Shown here in pieces: positions 34,571-45,111 of a stretch of 64,000 nucleotides of DNA. The first letter of the stretch is position 1, and each line of letters begins with the position of its first letter. The notes beneath the pieces are model-generated. The model was not told the origin of the DNA and searched no databases. It saw only the letters and a list, made by a program, of their open reading frames with translations. The DNA is from an uncultured Tateyamaria sp. (GTDB taxonomy: Bacteria; Pseudomonadota; Alphaproteobacteria; Rhodobacterales; Rhodobacteraceae), in NCBI RefSeq assembly GCF_947503705.1, contig NZ_CANNES010000001.1, positions 1 to 64,000 on the forward strand, written 5' to 3'. A program made the position numbers and the translations under genes.

Positions 34571-36919
34571 ATGAAACACTGGCTTGGCGGGCTGTTGGCC
34601 TGCATGTTCCTGGCACTTTTGCTTTTGTCGCCCGCACAGAGCATAGCACAGGGCCTGACAAATCTGTTGCCCCAACCCGCGGCCTCGGGCGAGACGGATG
34701 CCGAAACTGACATTGAAAGCATCATGCGCACCGCCGCCGAAAACGGCGTCAGCGTGGTGGTCATCGACAGTGATGGTCGCGTTCTGACCCAAGTGGGCGA
34801 TAGCGGCCAGAGCGCCGAGCCCGAACCGGGTGCGGGCTCGAACCTTATGGCGATCCAGGACGAGGCCGCTGCCTTTCGCACCGTTCTGATCGACCGGTTC
34901 TTGAACCTGCCCGACGCCTTTAACGAAGTGATCTACATCCTGCGGGCCACCAGCCCCGACGGCACCATTTTCGCCTATGTCGAGGTGCTGCTTTACAGCC
35001 TTGCCCTGCTCGGTGTCGGCGCGTTGTTTCAGCACGAAATCTACGGCAAGCGGATCGTCAAACGCTTTGTCGTAGCGCGCATTCTGGAAAATCCGCAGGG
35101 CTATGGCGGCAAAATGCCGTTCCTCATGTTCCGCTTTTTCATGGGTGCGATCGGGATCGTGGTGGCCATGGCGGTGGCCTATATTCTGGGGATGATCCTC
35201 TTTGGTCCGCTTGAGGACCCGGCGCTGCAATTCACGGCTGCGCTGATCAACGTGGGCTTTTTCCTGATCCGGCTGGTGGTCAGCGTCTGGCGCATGATCC
35301 TGTCGCCCTTCCTCACGCAATACCGCATCCCGCTGATGTCGGATGCGGACGCGAAAAAGCTGTTTCGCTGGTTGTCCGTCGGGACATTCCTAGGCATCTC
35401 GACGATCCTCTTTGGCATCTGGATCAAGGAACTGGGTCTGAATGTCGAAGTACACGTGTTCCTTTATTCGCTACTGACCCTCGTCACCATGGCCCAAAGC
35501 ATCGCCCTCGTCCTCGTGAACCGCACCACAGTGACCCAGGCGATCCTGAACGGCACCCGCCCCGAGGCGGCGACGTGGGTTCTGCGCACGCTGTCCAAAC
35601 TCTGGGCCCCGATCAGCATTCTGTTCTTTCTGTTTGCCTGGGGCGAACAGACCTATCACCTGATCATTGGCGACGACGAGGGCGTACCCTTGCTCGTTGG
35701 CGGCTGGATCATTCTGACGACCATCATAACGGTTTACGGCATCCTCAACTTTTTCATCGAACGCAGCTTTGCCCGCGCTCGCCTTGTCGAGGTTCAAAGG
35801 ACGCAGAGCGATTATGGCGACGATGACACACTGCCCGTTGACCCCAACCCGGCCTACCGGCCCGGTCTGACGTCGTTCCAGGGGCTGGCCCAACGCATCG
35901 CGGGCATCATCGCCTTTGTGGCGGGGTCCTATGCGTTCATATCCATGTGGCAGCCATCAACAGGCATGATGACCGACACGCTGGCTGATCGTTCGCTGGA
36001 TGTGGTGGCGATCATTTTCCTCGGCTACATTGCCTACAACGCCTTCCGCATCTGGATCGACAAAAAGATCGTCGAGGAACAGGGCGACATGGAAGAAGGC
36101 GAGTTGGGCGATGAGGGAGGCGGCTCAAGTGCGTCCCGTTTGGCAACCCTGCTGCCCCTGTTTCGCAATTTCATCCTTGTGGTCATCGTCGTCACCATCT
36201 TCCTCATCACATTGATGGAACTTGGCGTGAATGTCGGCCCCCTCTTTGCGGGTGCGGGCATCGTGGGCGTGGCTGTGGGTTTTGGTAGCCAGAGCCTGGT
36301 GCGCGACATCTTTTCCGGTGCATTCTTCCTCTTTGATGACGCGTTCAGACGGGGCGAATATATCGACGTGGGCGGGGTCAAAGGGACGGTCGAAAAGATC
36401 AGCGTGCGCAGCTTTCAATTGCGCCACCATCTGGGCGCACTGCACACCATGCCTTTTGGCGAAATCCAGGTGCTGACCAACTATTCGCGCGACTGGGTGA
36501 TCATGAAACTGCCCCTGCGCGTGACCTACGACACCGATGTGGAAAAGGTCCGCAAGCTGATCAAAAAGCTGGGGGTGGAGCTGCTGGACGATCCAGTGAT
36601 CGGTGACAACTTTATCCAACCGCTGAAATCCCAGGGCGTGATCGAGATGCAGGACAGCGCCATGATCATCCGGGTCAAGTTCATGACCAAACCGGGCGAT
36701 CAATGGCTGGTGCGCAAAAAGGTCTACGAGGAAATCCGCGCCCTCTTTGAGCGCGAGGGCATTCACTTTGCCCACCGCGAGGTCACCGTCCGTCTGGCCG
36801 AGGACAAAAAGATCGAAGATCTGACCGACAGCGACCGCAAGGCCATCACCGCCGCCGCACAGGCCGCGATGGACGATGAACTGCTCGAAGGTGGGGTCGA
36901 GGACGGCGACGACCGATAA
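34571..36919 (+). CDS. Large MscS-family mechanosensitive channel
   Basis: 782 aa with a signal peptide, a short periplasmic domain, and about nine membrane helices. The MscS core is near 565-740: a pore helix VGVAVGFGSQSLVRDIFSGA, then the beta domain GGVKGTVEKISVRSFQL and FGEIQVLTNYSRD. Such long channels open on membrane tension and protect against osmotic shock. Acidic C-terminus. It is divergent from the glycosyl operon. Confidence 0.92.
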   Translation: MKHWLGGLLACMFLALLLLSPAQSIAQGLTNLLPQPAASGETDAETDIESIMRTAAENGVSVVVIDSDGRVLTQVGDSGQSAEPEPGAGSNLMAIQDEAAAFRTVLIDRFLNLPDAFNEVIYILRATSPDGTIFAYVEVLLYSLALLGVGALFQHEIYGKRIVKRFVVARILENPQGYGGKMPFLMFRFFMGAIGIVVAMAVAYILGMILFGPLEDPALQFTAALINVGFFLIRLVVSVWRMILSPFLTQYRIPLMSDADAKKLFRWLSVGTFLGISTILFGIWIKELGLNVEVHVFLYSLLTLVTMAQSIALVLVNRTTVTQAILNGTRPEAATWVLRTLSKLWAPISILFFLFAWGEQTYHLIIGDDEGVPLLVGGWIILTTIITVYGILNFFIERSFARARLVEVQRTQSDYGDDDTLPVDPNPAYRPGLTSFQGLAQRIAGIIAFVAGSYAFISMWQPSTGMMTDTLADRSLDVVAIIFLGYIAYNAFRIWIDKKIVEEQGDMEEGELGDEGGGSSASRLATLLPLFRNFILVVIVVTIFLITLMELGVNVGPLFAGAGIVGVAVGFGSQSLVRDIFSGAFFLFDDAFRRGEYIDVGGVKGTVEKISVRSFQLRHHLGALHTMPFGEIQVLTNYSRDWVIMKLPLRVTYDTDVEKVRKLIKKLGVELLDDPVIGDNFIQPLKSQGVIEMQDSAMIIRVKFMTKPGDQWLVRKKVYEEIRALFEREGIHFAHREVTVRLAEDKKIEDLTDSDRKAITAAAQAAMDDELLEGGVEDGDDR

Positions 36920-37012
36920 ACCCCCTCGACATGAGGCCAGAAAGGGCATAGGCGCGCAGGCTTGGTGACCGGCATCGGCCGGACCCTTTGATGTGTTAGG
37001 ACCGATCCTTTG

Positions 37013-39052
37013 ATGATACCGCTGCAAACCGCGCTGACCGCCCGCGGCTATACCGAATTGACCCCCGTTCAAACTGCCGTCACCGACCCCGACCTGATCG
37101 GCGCGGATATGCTTGTCTCGGCCCAGACCGGGTCGGGAAAAACGGTGGGCTTTGGCCTTGCCCTGGGCCCAACGCTGTTGGGGGACGCAGACCGGTTTGA
37201 CGCGGCGGATACACCGCTGGCCCTGATCATTGCCCCCACGCGCGAGTTGGCGATGCAGGTCAAGCGGGAGCTGGCCTGGCTTTATGCCGAGACGGGCGTT
37301 GTGATGGCGTCCTGTGTCGGCGGTATGGACATGCGCGACGAACGCCGCGCCTTATCGCGTGGTGCGCATATCGTGGTGGCCACGCCCGGGCGTCTGCGCG
37401 ATCATATCATGCGCGGCTCTATCGACCTCACCGCCATTCGCGGCGTGGTGTTGGACGAGGCCGACGAGATGCTTGACCTCGGTTTCCGCGAAGATCTTGA
37501 GTTCATTCTGGGCGAATGCCCCGAGACCCGCCGCACGCTCATGTTTTCGGCCACGGTGCCTGCACAAATCGCGCGTCTGGCCAAGACCTATCAAAAAGAC
37601 GCGGTGCGCGTCGCGACGCAAAGCAGCGGAAGCCAGCACGCCGACATTACCTATCAGGCGATGATGGTCGCCAACCACGACGCCGAAAATGCGATTATCA
37701 ATGTGCTGCGCTTTCACGAGGCGCCCAATGCCATCGTCTTTTGCAATACGCGGGCAATGGTCAACCGGGTCACAACGCGGCTGTCAAACCGCGGGTTCTC
37801 CGTTGTCGCCTTGTCCGGCGAGTTGACGCAGTCGGAGCGGACAAACGCCCTCCAAGCGATGCGCGACGGGCGGGCACGGGTCTGTGTGGCCACGGACGTG
37901 GCAGCGCGCGGTATCGACCTTCCCAACCTTGAACTGGTGGTGCACGCCGAACTGCCCTCGAACCACGAGACGCTCTTGCACCGCTCGGGCCGGACGGGCC
38001 GCGCGGGCCGCAAAGGCACCAGCGCCCTGATCGTCACAGCCAAAGTGCGATCCAAAGCGATGCGCATCCTCAAGGGGGCCAAGCTTGAGGCGGAATGGAT
38101 CGACGCACCCTCCGCCGACGCCGTGCGGGCGCAAGACGAATTGCGCTTGATGGACGATCCGATGTGGACGGACGAGGTCACCGAAGGCGAAGCGGTCATG
38201 GTCGCCAAACTGGCCGCCGGGTTTACCCCCGAACAACTGGCCGCTGCATTGTTGCGGATGCACGGCCTGCGCCATTCCGCCCCTGAACATCTATCCGCCA
38301 TCACCGGCGATAAGGCGCCCAAGGCGCGCGCGCCCTTTGGACCAAGCGTCTGGTTCTCGGTCACTGGCGGGCGCAATCAGGGCGTCGAGGTTCGCCGCCT
38401 CTTGCCCATCGTCTGCAACGCGGGCGACATCACCAAGGACGACATCGGCGCGATCCGCATCCAGGGCGACATGTCTTATGTGGAAATTCAAGAGAGTGCC
38501 GCAAACGGCTTTGTCACGGCCCTGGGATCGGACATGAAAGTCGAAGGCGGCGCCGTGGTCACCAAGCTTGATGGCGTACCAGCGGCGGCCAGCCAACCCA
38601 AACCACGGTTCGAGCCGCGTACAGGCGGCAAACCTGCCCCGCGCGGCCCCAAGCGGGATTATGGCGACAAGCCCAAGTACAATCCCGATGATGCCCCGCC
38701 ACCTGCGCGCACCAAAAAGGTCTGGGACAGCCCTGCTAAACCCAAGGGAAAATCCTCGGCCCCCATTGACTGGGACGATGCCCCGCCCCCGCGGCACAAA
38801 AAACCGAAACCCGGCGCAAAACCCACGAGCAAACCTTCGTCGAAATCGAAATTCTCCAAGCCGCCATCGACCATGGAAAAGGCGGTCAAGGACGGTGCGG
38901 TGTCGGACTTCAAGAAACCCCGACACAAATCCGGGGCCAAGGGGCCAACAACGACGGGCGCACCCAAAGTCGGGAAGCCCAACAGCAAAAAGAACAAGGC
39001 CCGCCGCGCAGCCGCCGCCGGAGGTACGCAACCTCCGCGCCGCAAACCGTAA
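37013..39052 (+). CDS. DEAD-box RNA helicase with a long basic tail
   Basis: 679 aa. Helicase motifs are complete: AQTGSGKT, PTRELAMQV, TPGRLRDH, VLDEADEML, SATVP, VATDVAARGIDLP and HRSGRTGRAG. A DbpA-like RNA-binding domain follows (WFSVTGGRNQGVEVRRLLPI). The last 150 residues are rich in K, P, R and S and are surely disordered. The DbpA-type domain points to ribosome assembly or cold-shock RNA remodelling. I choose the ATG at 37013 rather than the TTG just before it. Confidence 0.92.
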   Translation: MIPLQTALTARGYTELTPVQTAVTDPDLIGADMLVSAQTGSGKTVGFGLALGPTLLGDADRFDAADTPLALIIAPTRELAMQVKRELAWLYAETGVVMASCVGGMDMRDERRALSRGAHIVVATPGRLRDHIMRGSIDLTAIRGVVLDEADEMLDLGFREDLEFILGECPETRRTLMFSATVPAQIARLAKTYQKDAVRVATQSSGSQHADITYQAMMVANHDAENAIINVLRFHEAPNAIVFCNTRAMVNRVTTRLSNRGFSVVALSGELTQSERTNALQAMRDGRARVCVATDVAARGIDLPNLELVVHAELPSNHETLLHRSGRTGRAGRKGTSALIVTAKVRSKAMRILKGAKLEAEWIDAPSADAVRAQDELRLMDDPMWTDEVTEGEAVMVAKLAAGFTPEQLAAALLRMHGLRHSAPEHLSAITGDKAPKARAPFGPSVWFSVTGGRNQGVEVRRLLPIVCNAGDITKDDIGAIRIQGDMSYVEIQESAANGFVTALGSDMKVEGGAVVTKLDGVPAAASQPKPRFEPRTGGKPAPRGPKRDYGDKPKYNPDDAPPPARTKKVWDSPAKPKGKSSAPIDWDDAPPPRHKKPKPGAKPTSKPSSKSKFSKPPSTMEKAVKDGAVSDFKKPRHKSGAKGPTTTGAPKVGKPNSKKNKARRAAAAGGTQPPRRKP

Positions 39053-39077
39053 ATCGGATCGTTGTCCGCCCCTAGCT

Positions 39078-40232
39078 TTAGCTTTTGTACGGGTCCAGAC
39101 TGTCGCGCAGACCGTCACCAAGGAAGTTGAAGGCCAGCACCACAATGATGATCGGCAGCATCGGGATCGCCGTCCACGGATAGATCTCGATGCTGGCCAG
39201 GTTCTGCGCATCGTTCAGCATCACGCCCCAACTGACCGCTGGAGCCCGCAGGCCCAGTCCCAGAAAGGACAGCGCCGTTTCCCCAAGGATCATCGCCGGT
39301 ATCGACAGCGTCGCCGAAGCGATCAAATGTGACATGAAGTTCGGCAGCAAATGCCGCCGGATCACCCGCCCGGGCTTGGCCCCCATCATCTCTGCTGCGC
39401 GTACATATTCCTCCTCTCTCAACGAGAGGAACTTACTTCGGACGGCCCGCGCCAGGCCGGGCCAATCCAGTATCCCCAGGATAATGGAGATGATGAAAAA
39501 GACCGACACCGGTCCCCAATTCGAGGGCACCGCCGCCGACAGCGCCAACCACAAGGGCAGTTCTGGCAGCGAGCGCAGGATTTCAATCGCACGGTTTACA
39601 ACCCAGTCCACCGTGCCGCCAAAATAGCCCGCGATAGAGCCAAAGAAGATGCCCAGAACAAAAGACACAGTGATGCCGATCAGACCAACGGTCAGCGACA
39701 GTTGCGCCCCGTAGGAAATCCGCGAAAACACATCCCGGCCCAACCGGTCAGAGCCAAAGATAAAAACCGTAGCGCCCTCGGGCGCGCAAAACAGATGCCG
39801 TTCGCTTGGGATAAAGCCAAAAAGGTTATATTCCGTCCGCTTGCAGAAAAACTGCAACGGCATGGGCCGGGTTTCATCCGTGACATAGGTCCAACGGTAA
39901 TTTTCAAGGTCCGCCACCGCCTCGGTCGGATAAACAAAGGGGCCGATATACTCGCCCTCATGCCAGAAATTGATCGCTTGCGGCGGGTGGTACAGATACT
40001 CGGCGCTGCGCTCGTTCGGGGTATAGGGCGAAAAGAAGCCGGCAAAGGGGATCGCCATATAGGCCAAGAGCAGGAAGATGCCCGAAAGCAGTCCCAGCTT
40101 GTGCCGCCGAAATTTCCGCCACACCAAGAGCCAGTTGGGCGCGTCCATGTCCGTGCGGTCAATGGCCGACAAGTCCACGTTCGGGTCATAGGGCGCATCG
40201 TCGATAAAGCGACCGTCGGGAAGCGTGCTCAT
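39078..40232 (-). CDS. yejE: YejE-like peptide ABC permease
   Basis: 384 aa. A hydrophilic N-terminus with one early helix, a long periplasmic section, then the permease core with the EAA-type motif LREEEYVRAAEMMGAKPGRV. Such an elongated second permease is typical of YejE. With YejA/B/F it imports oligopeptides or peptide antibiotics of the microcin C sort. 3 bp after yejB. Last gene of the operon. Confidence 0.87.
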   Translation of the reverse strand: MSTLPDGRFIDDAPYDPNVDLSAIDRTDMDAPNWLLVWRKFRRHKLGLLSGIFLLLAYMAIPFAGFFSPYTPNERSAEYLYHPPQAINFWHEGEYIGPFVYPTEAVADLENYRWTYVTDETRPMPLQFFCKRTEYNLFGFIPSERHLFCAPEGATVFIFGSDRLGRDVFSRISYGAQLSLTVGLIGITVSFVLGIFFGSIAGYFGGTVDWVVNRAIEILRSLPELPLWLALSAAVPSNWGPVSVFFIISIILGILDWPGLARAVRSKFLSLREEEYVRAAEMMGAKPGRVIRRHLLPNFMSHLIASATLSIPAMILGETALSFLGLGLRAPAVSWGVMLNDAQNLASIEIYPWTAIPMLPIIIVVLAFNFLGDGLRDSLDPYKS

Positions 40233-40235
40233 GGT

Positions 40236-41264
40236 CTATCCTTCCCGCGCGCCATAGCGGATGCGCGGATCTAGCAGCACCAGCAATAGGTCTGAAATCA
40301 TCGTCCCGATCAGCGTCAACAGCGCCACGAACATCAGCACAAAAGCCGCCAGGAACTGGTCCTGCGACTTGAGCGCGGTGAGCAGCGCAGGCCCGATGGT
40401 CTGAAGCCCAAGCACCACAGACACCAGAACCGACCCCGACACCATGGCTGGCAGCAGGTTGCCGATATCCGCGACAAAGGGGTTAAAGGCCATGCGCAGC
40501 GGGTATTTGGTGAGCAGCTTGGTGGGCGAAAGGCCCTTGGCCACGCCGGTCTCGACATAGGGTTTGCTCAGCTCGTCCAGCATATTGGCACGTAGGCGCT
40601 GCATCATGCCCGCCGCCCCGGAGGTGCCGATCACAAAGGTGGGCACGATCAGGTGGACCAGAATGGATTTGACCTTGTCAAAGGACATCGGCTCGCCCTC
40701 GAACTGCGGGTCCATAAGGCCGCCGATGGGCAGGCCAAGGTACTTGTGGCCGTAGTAGAACAGCATGAGCGCCAGCAAAAAGTTCGGCGTCGCAAGGCCC
40801 AGATAACCGATGAACGCTGTGGTGTAATCCACCCATGTGGCAGACCGCGCAGCTGCCAGAACGCCAAGCGGCAAGGCCACCATATAGACAAACAAAACCG
40901 CTGCCAGATTCACCAGAACCGTCAGCCACAGTGCATCGCCCACGATATCCGCCACGGGCGCGTCAAACTCAAACGACCAGCCGAAATCGCCTTGCAACAG
41001 CCCGGAAAAGCCTTGCGGTCCGGGAATGGCACCCACCCAGATCAGATACTGCTGCCACAAGGGCCGATCCAGCGCGTATTCCTGGCGCAGGAACTCTGCC
41101 TTGGCCACGCCCTCGGCCTGACCGGTAGCACGCAGTTCGGCAATCTGGTTCGACAGGTAATCGCCCGGCGGCAGGTTGATGATGATGAAAATCAGAACGG
41201 AAACGACAGCCAGCGTCAGCAGCATCGTCAACAGACGATAAGCGGCGTAACGCAGAAACATCAT
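40236..41264 (-). CDS. yejB: YejB-like peptide ABC permease
   Basis: 342 aa. DppB-type permease beginning MFLRYAAYRLLTMLLTLAVV (after an initial Met), and with the EAA-type segment ELSKPYVETGVAKGLSPTKL. The N-terminal YRLLTMLLTLAVVSVLIF followed by INLPPGDYL is the standard start. Its ATG overlaps the yejA stop by 4 bp. Confidence 0.9.
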   Translation of the reverse strand: MMFLRYAAYRLLTMLLTLAVVSVLIFIIINLPPGDYLSNQIAELRATGQAEGVAKAEFLRQEYALDRPLWQQYLIWVGAIPGPQGFSGLLQGDFGWSFEFDAPVADIVGDALWLTVLVNLAAVLFVYMVALPLGVLAAARSATWVDYTTAFIGYLGLATPNFLLALMLFYYGHKYLGLPIGGLMDPQFEGEPMSFDKVKSILVHLIVPTFVIGTSGAAGMMQRLRANMLDELSKPYVETGVAKGLSPTKLLTKYPLRMAFNPFVADIGNLLPAMVSGSVLVSVVLGLQTIGPALLTALKSQDQFLAAFVLMFVALLTLIGTMISDLLLVLLDPRIRYGAREG

Positions 41265-43207
41265 TCGATCACCTGCGCAAGCTCTGGGTCGGCAAAGAAG
41301 AATTCATCGACCCGGTGGATACCGAAATGCGCCCCTGGCTCCCATGCCCACTTGCCGAATTCTGGCACATTTCGCAGCCGGTCCGACACCACGACGGGCT
41401 GCGGCGCCTCAGACAGGATGCCAATGCCGTATTGCTGTTGCGAGTGTATTTCCAGCATCTCGTTCCAGACCCGGCTCCGCGCGGCGGGGTCTTCGACCTC
41501 GGCCCAATGTTTGTTCAGCTCCATCAGCCGCTTGGCCGGTTCCATATCCACAGGCTCGCCCGCGGCACCGCGGGTCTGGTAATATTGTCCCCATTTAGGC
41601 CAGGCAAAGAACACCTGATCCGTGGGCGCAAGGTATCCGGGCGGCGTGTAGGATTGCGGAATGCCGTTGTCCCAGCCGTACCAGACCGACGCCATGGTCA
41701 CCCCGGAAAACACCCGGTTGCGCAGGATGTCACGATCCAGCGGGCGCATGATCAGCTTGATGCCCAGATCGCGCCAGGTGTCGGTGATGATGGCCAGCGC
41801 ATTTTCGACCTCCTGCCGTTCGCCGGCAGTCTCGATCACGAACTCCATCGGACGGCCATCAGGCAACAGGCGGATGCCGGATTTGTCCCGGGTCGTCAGA
41901 CCCATTTCATCTAGCATCGCATTGGCCGTGGACAGATCATAGAGCGCCCAGCGTGACAGGTTGTCGGCGTCAAAGAACGGGCTTTTGGCCAGTGCCGTCA
42001 TGCCCCCTTCTTTGCCAAGCCCGAAATAGAGGGCTCGGTTGATCATGCGACGGTCAATGCCCATCGACAGGGCACGGCGGAACCGCGCATCGCGGATCAC
42101 CTCGCGCCAGACCGGGTCGGCAAAGTTGAGGTTGGGGTAGATCGCGATCTGGCTTGCGGCACCATTGGCCCAAAGAAAAGTGCGATAGGGCGCGCCATCG
42201 GCCTCCCCCTTTTTCAGGATCGACACATCCCGAAAATCAAGGCCTCGGGCCTGCAAATCGCTTTCGCCCGCGTTGGATTTTGCGGCCACAAGGCCCGAAC
42301 CCACAATCCCCATCTCGACCACATCGATGTAGGGCAATTGCACACCGCGCGCGTCAACCCGATGGAAATAAGGGTTGCGCACGAACAAGGCGCGAGATTG
42401 CCCGCCTACGCTTGCCGGTTTCCAGGGTTGCAAGGTCGGCAGCTCGTGGTTGTCAAACTTGTACATGTTATCAAGTTTGTTGTGCAGCGGTGCCCAGCCC
42501 CGGACCCGCTTGCGATCGATCATTTCCTCCATCTCTTCAACCGTGTTGAAGTCGACATGGAACTGTTTGAGGTAATGCGCAGGCCGGTAGATAAAGGGTG
42601 GGCTGGCCCCGGCCAGTGACTGCAAAAAAATGGGATTGGGCTGTGGGAACTCAATCACGACTGTCTGAGCGTCAGGAAAGGTCATCGTGGCCACTTCGCC
42701 ACCTGCGCGCATGACCTCGGGCGGGCCGTTCGGGCTCAGTTCTTCGTTTTGGGCGACGTGGTTCCACCAATACTCAAAATCGGCCGAGGTGAAGGGTGCC
42801 CCATCTGACCAGCGATGGCCGGGGCGCAAATGCAGGGTGAAGATGCGTTCATCCACCACTTCAATGTCGCGCAGGATGTCAGGGCGTAGCGCATAATCGT
42901 AGTCATAGCCCACAAGGCGGGCATAGCCGTAAACCACCATCTGGCGCACGTCCTTGGTCCGTGTGACCATGGTGCGCAAGGTGCCGCCCTGTTTGCCAAA
43001 GTCACGGCCCTTGGCCTCAAGATCGACAACCAGCGGCGTTTGCGGCACGCGCATCGGCGCCGGGTCCATCTGACCCTTTTCGACTTCGGCCGCCCAAAAC
43101 GCGCTTTCCTGCACAACGAGTTGCGCGCCTTGTGGCGCGACGGACTGAGCAAAGGCAGGCAGGGCCATCAGCCCTGCGATCAAAATGGCAGTCAAACGGT
43201 CAAACAT
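41261..43207 (-). CDS. yejA: YejA-like periplasmic peptide-binding protein
   Basis: 648 aa with a signal peptide (MFDRLTAILIAGLMALPAFA). Family-5 binding protein: VYGYARLVGYDYDYALRPDI, LRPGHRWSDGAPFTSADFEY, and FRRALSMGIDRRMINRALYF are typical. The length and the middle region fit YejA. The ATG at 43207 overlaps the yejF stop by 8 bp. It delivers peptides to YejBEF. Confidence 0.9.
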   Translation of the reverse strand: MFDRLTAILIAGLMALPAFAQSVAPQGAQLVVQESAFWAAEVEKGQMDPAPMRVPQTPLVVDLEAKGRDFGKQGGTLRTMVTRTKDVRQMVVYGYARLVGYDYDYALRPDILRDIEVVDERIFTLHLRPGHRWSDGAPFTSADFEYWWNHVAQNEELSPNGPPEVMRAGGEVATMTFPDAQTVVIEFPQPNPIFLQSLAGASPPFIYRPAHYLKQFHVDFNTVEEMEEMIDRKRVRGWAPLHNKLDNMYKFDNHELPTLQPWKPASVGGQSRALFVRNPYFHRVDARGVQLPYIDVVEMGIVGSGLVAAKSNAGESDLQARGLDFRDVSILKKGEADGAPYRTFLWANGAASQIAIYPNLNFADPVWREVIRDARFRRALSMGIDRRMINRALYFGLGKEGGMTALAKSPFFDADNLSRWALYDLSTANAMLDEMGLTTRDKSGIRLLPDGRPMEFVIETAGERQEVENALAIITDTWRDLGIKLIMRPLDRDILRNRVFSGVTMASVWYGWDNGIPQSYTPPGYLAPTDQVFFAWPKWGQYYQTRGAAGEPVDMEPAKRLMELNKHWAEVEDPAARSRVWNEMLEIHSQQQYGIGILSEAPQPVVVSDRLRNVPEFGKWAWEPGAHFGIHRVDEFFFADPELAQVIE

Positions 43208-44969
43208 GGCAACGCACCTTATGTCCGGGTTCAATCTGTACAAGAGCGGGGGCGTCCGTGCCTTCAAACCGATACATGTCCGGCCATGAGGCAGAAGAGC
43301 CCGCGCCAAACGCGACCTCGTTCAGGTCAATGGGGCGGTTCACGTCCGGCTCGGGCTGGGCCGCGATCAGCGCCTTGGTATAAGGATGGCGGGGGTTATA
43401 AAACAGCGTCTCGGGCGGGGCCTGTTCCACGACCACGCCTTGGCGCATCACCGCGACTTCATCCGCGATGCGGGCCACAACAGCCAGGTCGTGGCTGATG
43501 AACAAGTAGCTCAGGCCCATACCGTCGCGAATGCGCTCCAGCAGAGTCAGGATCTGTTCCTGCACGGACACATCAAGGGCCGAGGTCGGCTCGTCACAGA
43601 CCAGCAAGACAGGATCAAGGGTCAAGGCACGCGCAATGGACAGCCGCTGCCGCTGACCACCAGAAAAGGCGTGCGGATAGCGTTTGAGCATATCGGGGTT
43701 CAGGCCGACCCATCTCAACATCTCGGCAGCCTTGTCGCGGCGGGCCAAGCGATTGCCGATGCCATGGATTTCCATAGGTTCGGTCAGTGCCTGCTCCACC
43801 CGCATCCGCGGGCTGAGCGAGGAATAGGGGTCTTGAAACACCATCTGCGCCTGACGCTGAAAGGCGACTTTTTCGGCGCGCGACATCTCATTGATGCTGA
43901 CCGGTGGGCCATCGGCTGTCGGTCGAAACAGCACTTGCGAACCAGGATCCGGGGTTTCGGCGCCCAAAGCGATGCGGGCACAGGTGGTTTTGCCTGACCC
44001 GCTTTCACCGACAATGGCAAGCGTCTTGCCGCGCTGCACAGCAACGTTGACGTCCTTGCACGCGGTGATCTGATGCTGGGCCCGCCAACCGCCTGCGCGC
44101 ATCACATAGGTCTTGGAAACGCTGTTCAGCTCAAGGATCGGATCGTCATGCACCATTGGCTCGGCCGGTTTGGCCACTTCGAGGATCATCGGGGCGGCCG
44201 CAAACAGCTTTTGGGTATAGCCGTGACCCGGATCGCCCAGAACCGCCGGGGCCGGGCCGCTTTCCATCACGTGGCCCTTATTCATCACGACGACGCTGTC
44301 GGCCATATTGGCCACCACGCCCAGATCATGGGTCACCAGGATCATGGCCATGCCGGTGTCGCGTTGCAGGTCTTTCATCAGGCCCAAGACCTGAGCCTGC
44401 GTTGTCACATCCAGCGCTGTTGTCGGCTCGTCCGCGATCAGCAGATCGGGCTTGGCCACCATCGCCATGGCAATCATGGCCCGCTGACGCATGCCGCCCG
44501 ACATCTCGAAGGGATAGGACCGGAAGGCGCGCTCAGGATCATTGAAACCAACGCGTTCAAACGTGGCCAGCACGTCCTTTTTCGCCTGCGCGAACGACAT
44601 GTCCCGGTGCAGGGTCAACACTTCGCTCACCTGATTACCGATCCGGTGCAGCGGCGAGAGAGAGCGCATAGGCTCCTGGAAAATCATCGAAATCCGGTCA
44701 CCGCGAATATCGCGGATCTGGCGCGGTGTCAGGCGCAGCAAATCCGTCTGTGCGCCACCGGCCCCGAATTTCACCATACCGCTGCGTAGCTGCGCGGCCC
44801 CTGGCAGGATGCGGAGGATCGAACGGCATGTCAGGGTCTTGCCCGATCCGCTCTCGCCCACAATCGCCAGCGTCTCGCCTGCATTCACCTGAAAGCTGAC
44901 AAAGGCCACAACGGGCGGATCTTCTCCGAAACCGATAGACAGGTTTTGCACGTCGAGCAGCGGCGACAT
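43200..44969 (-). CDS. yejF: YejF-like fused ABC ATPase
   Basis: 589 aa with two complete ABC domains. Domain 1: GESGSGKT and signature MSGGMRQR. Domain 2: GESGSGKT again, FSGGQRQR and LLVCDEPTSALDVSVQEQIL. Fused dipeptide-type ATPases of this size are YejF. First gene of the leftward yej-like operon; AAGGATGG precedes its ATG. The order F-A-B-E differs from the A-B-E-F of E. coli. Confidence 0.9.
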   Translation of the reverse strand: MSPLLDVQNLSIGFGEDPPVVAFVSFQVNAGETLAIVGESGSGKTLTCRSILRILPGAAQLRSGMVKFGAGGAQTDLLRLTPRQIRDIRGDRISMIFQEPMRSLSPLHRIGNQVSEVLTLHRDMSFAQAKKDVLATFERVGFNDPERAFRSYPFEMSGGMRQRAMIAMAMVAKPDLLIADEPTTALDVTTQAQVLGLMKDLQRDTGMAMILVTHDLGVVANMADSVVVMNKGHVMESGPAPAVLGDPGHGYTQKLFAAAPMILEVAKPAEPMVHDDPILELNSVSKTYVMRAGGWRAQHQITACKDVNVAVQRGKTLAIVGESGSGKTTCARIALGAETPDPGSQVLFRPTADGPPVSINEMSRAEKVAFQRQAQMVFQDPYSSLSPRMRVEQALTEPMEIHGIGNRLARRDKAAEMLRWVGLNPDMLKRYPHAFSGGQRQRLSIARALTLDPVLLVCDEPTSALDVSVQEQILTLLERIRDGMGLSYLFISHDLAVVARIADEVAVMRQGVVVEQAPPETLFYNPRHPYTKALIAAQPEPDVNRPIDLNEVAFGAGSSASWPDMYRFEGTDAPALVQIEPGHKVRCHV

Positions 44970-45111
44970 TCACCATCCTTTTTGCGCGTAAGGGCCAGAG
45001 GTCAGTCAAACCGATTCCAACCGTGAGGTCCAGTCACGCATTCATCGCGCGATCGTGCTACACATTTCGGACAATCTGCCCCATCTAGGGTCAAAGCCAA
45101 AGGATAATCTG

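Noticed and set aside
36125-37072. Minus-strand frame opposite the end of the mscS gene
   Set aside because: Composition mirrors the channel gene and no motif is visible.
38291-39211. Minus-strand frame of 306 codons opposite the helicase tail
   Set aside because: A shadow of the low-complexity Lys/Pro coding region.
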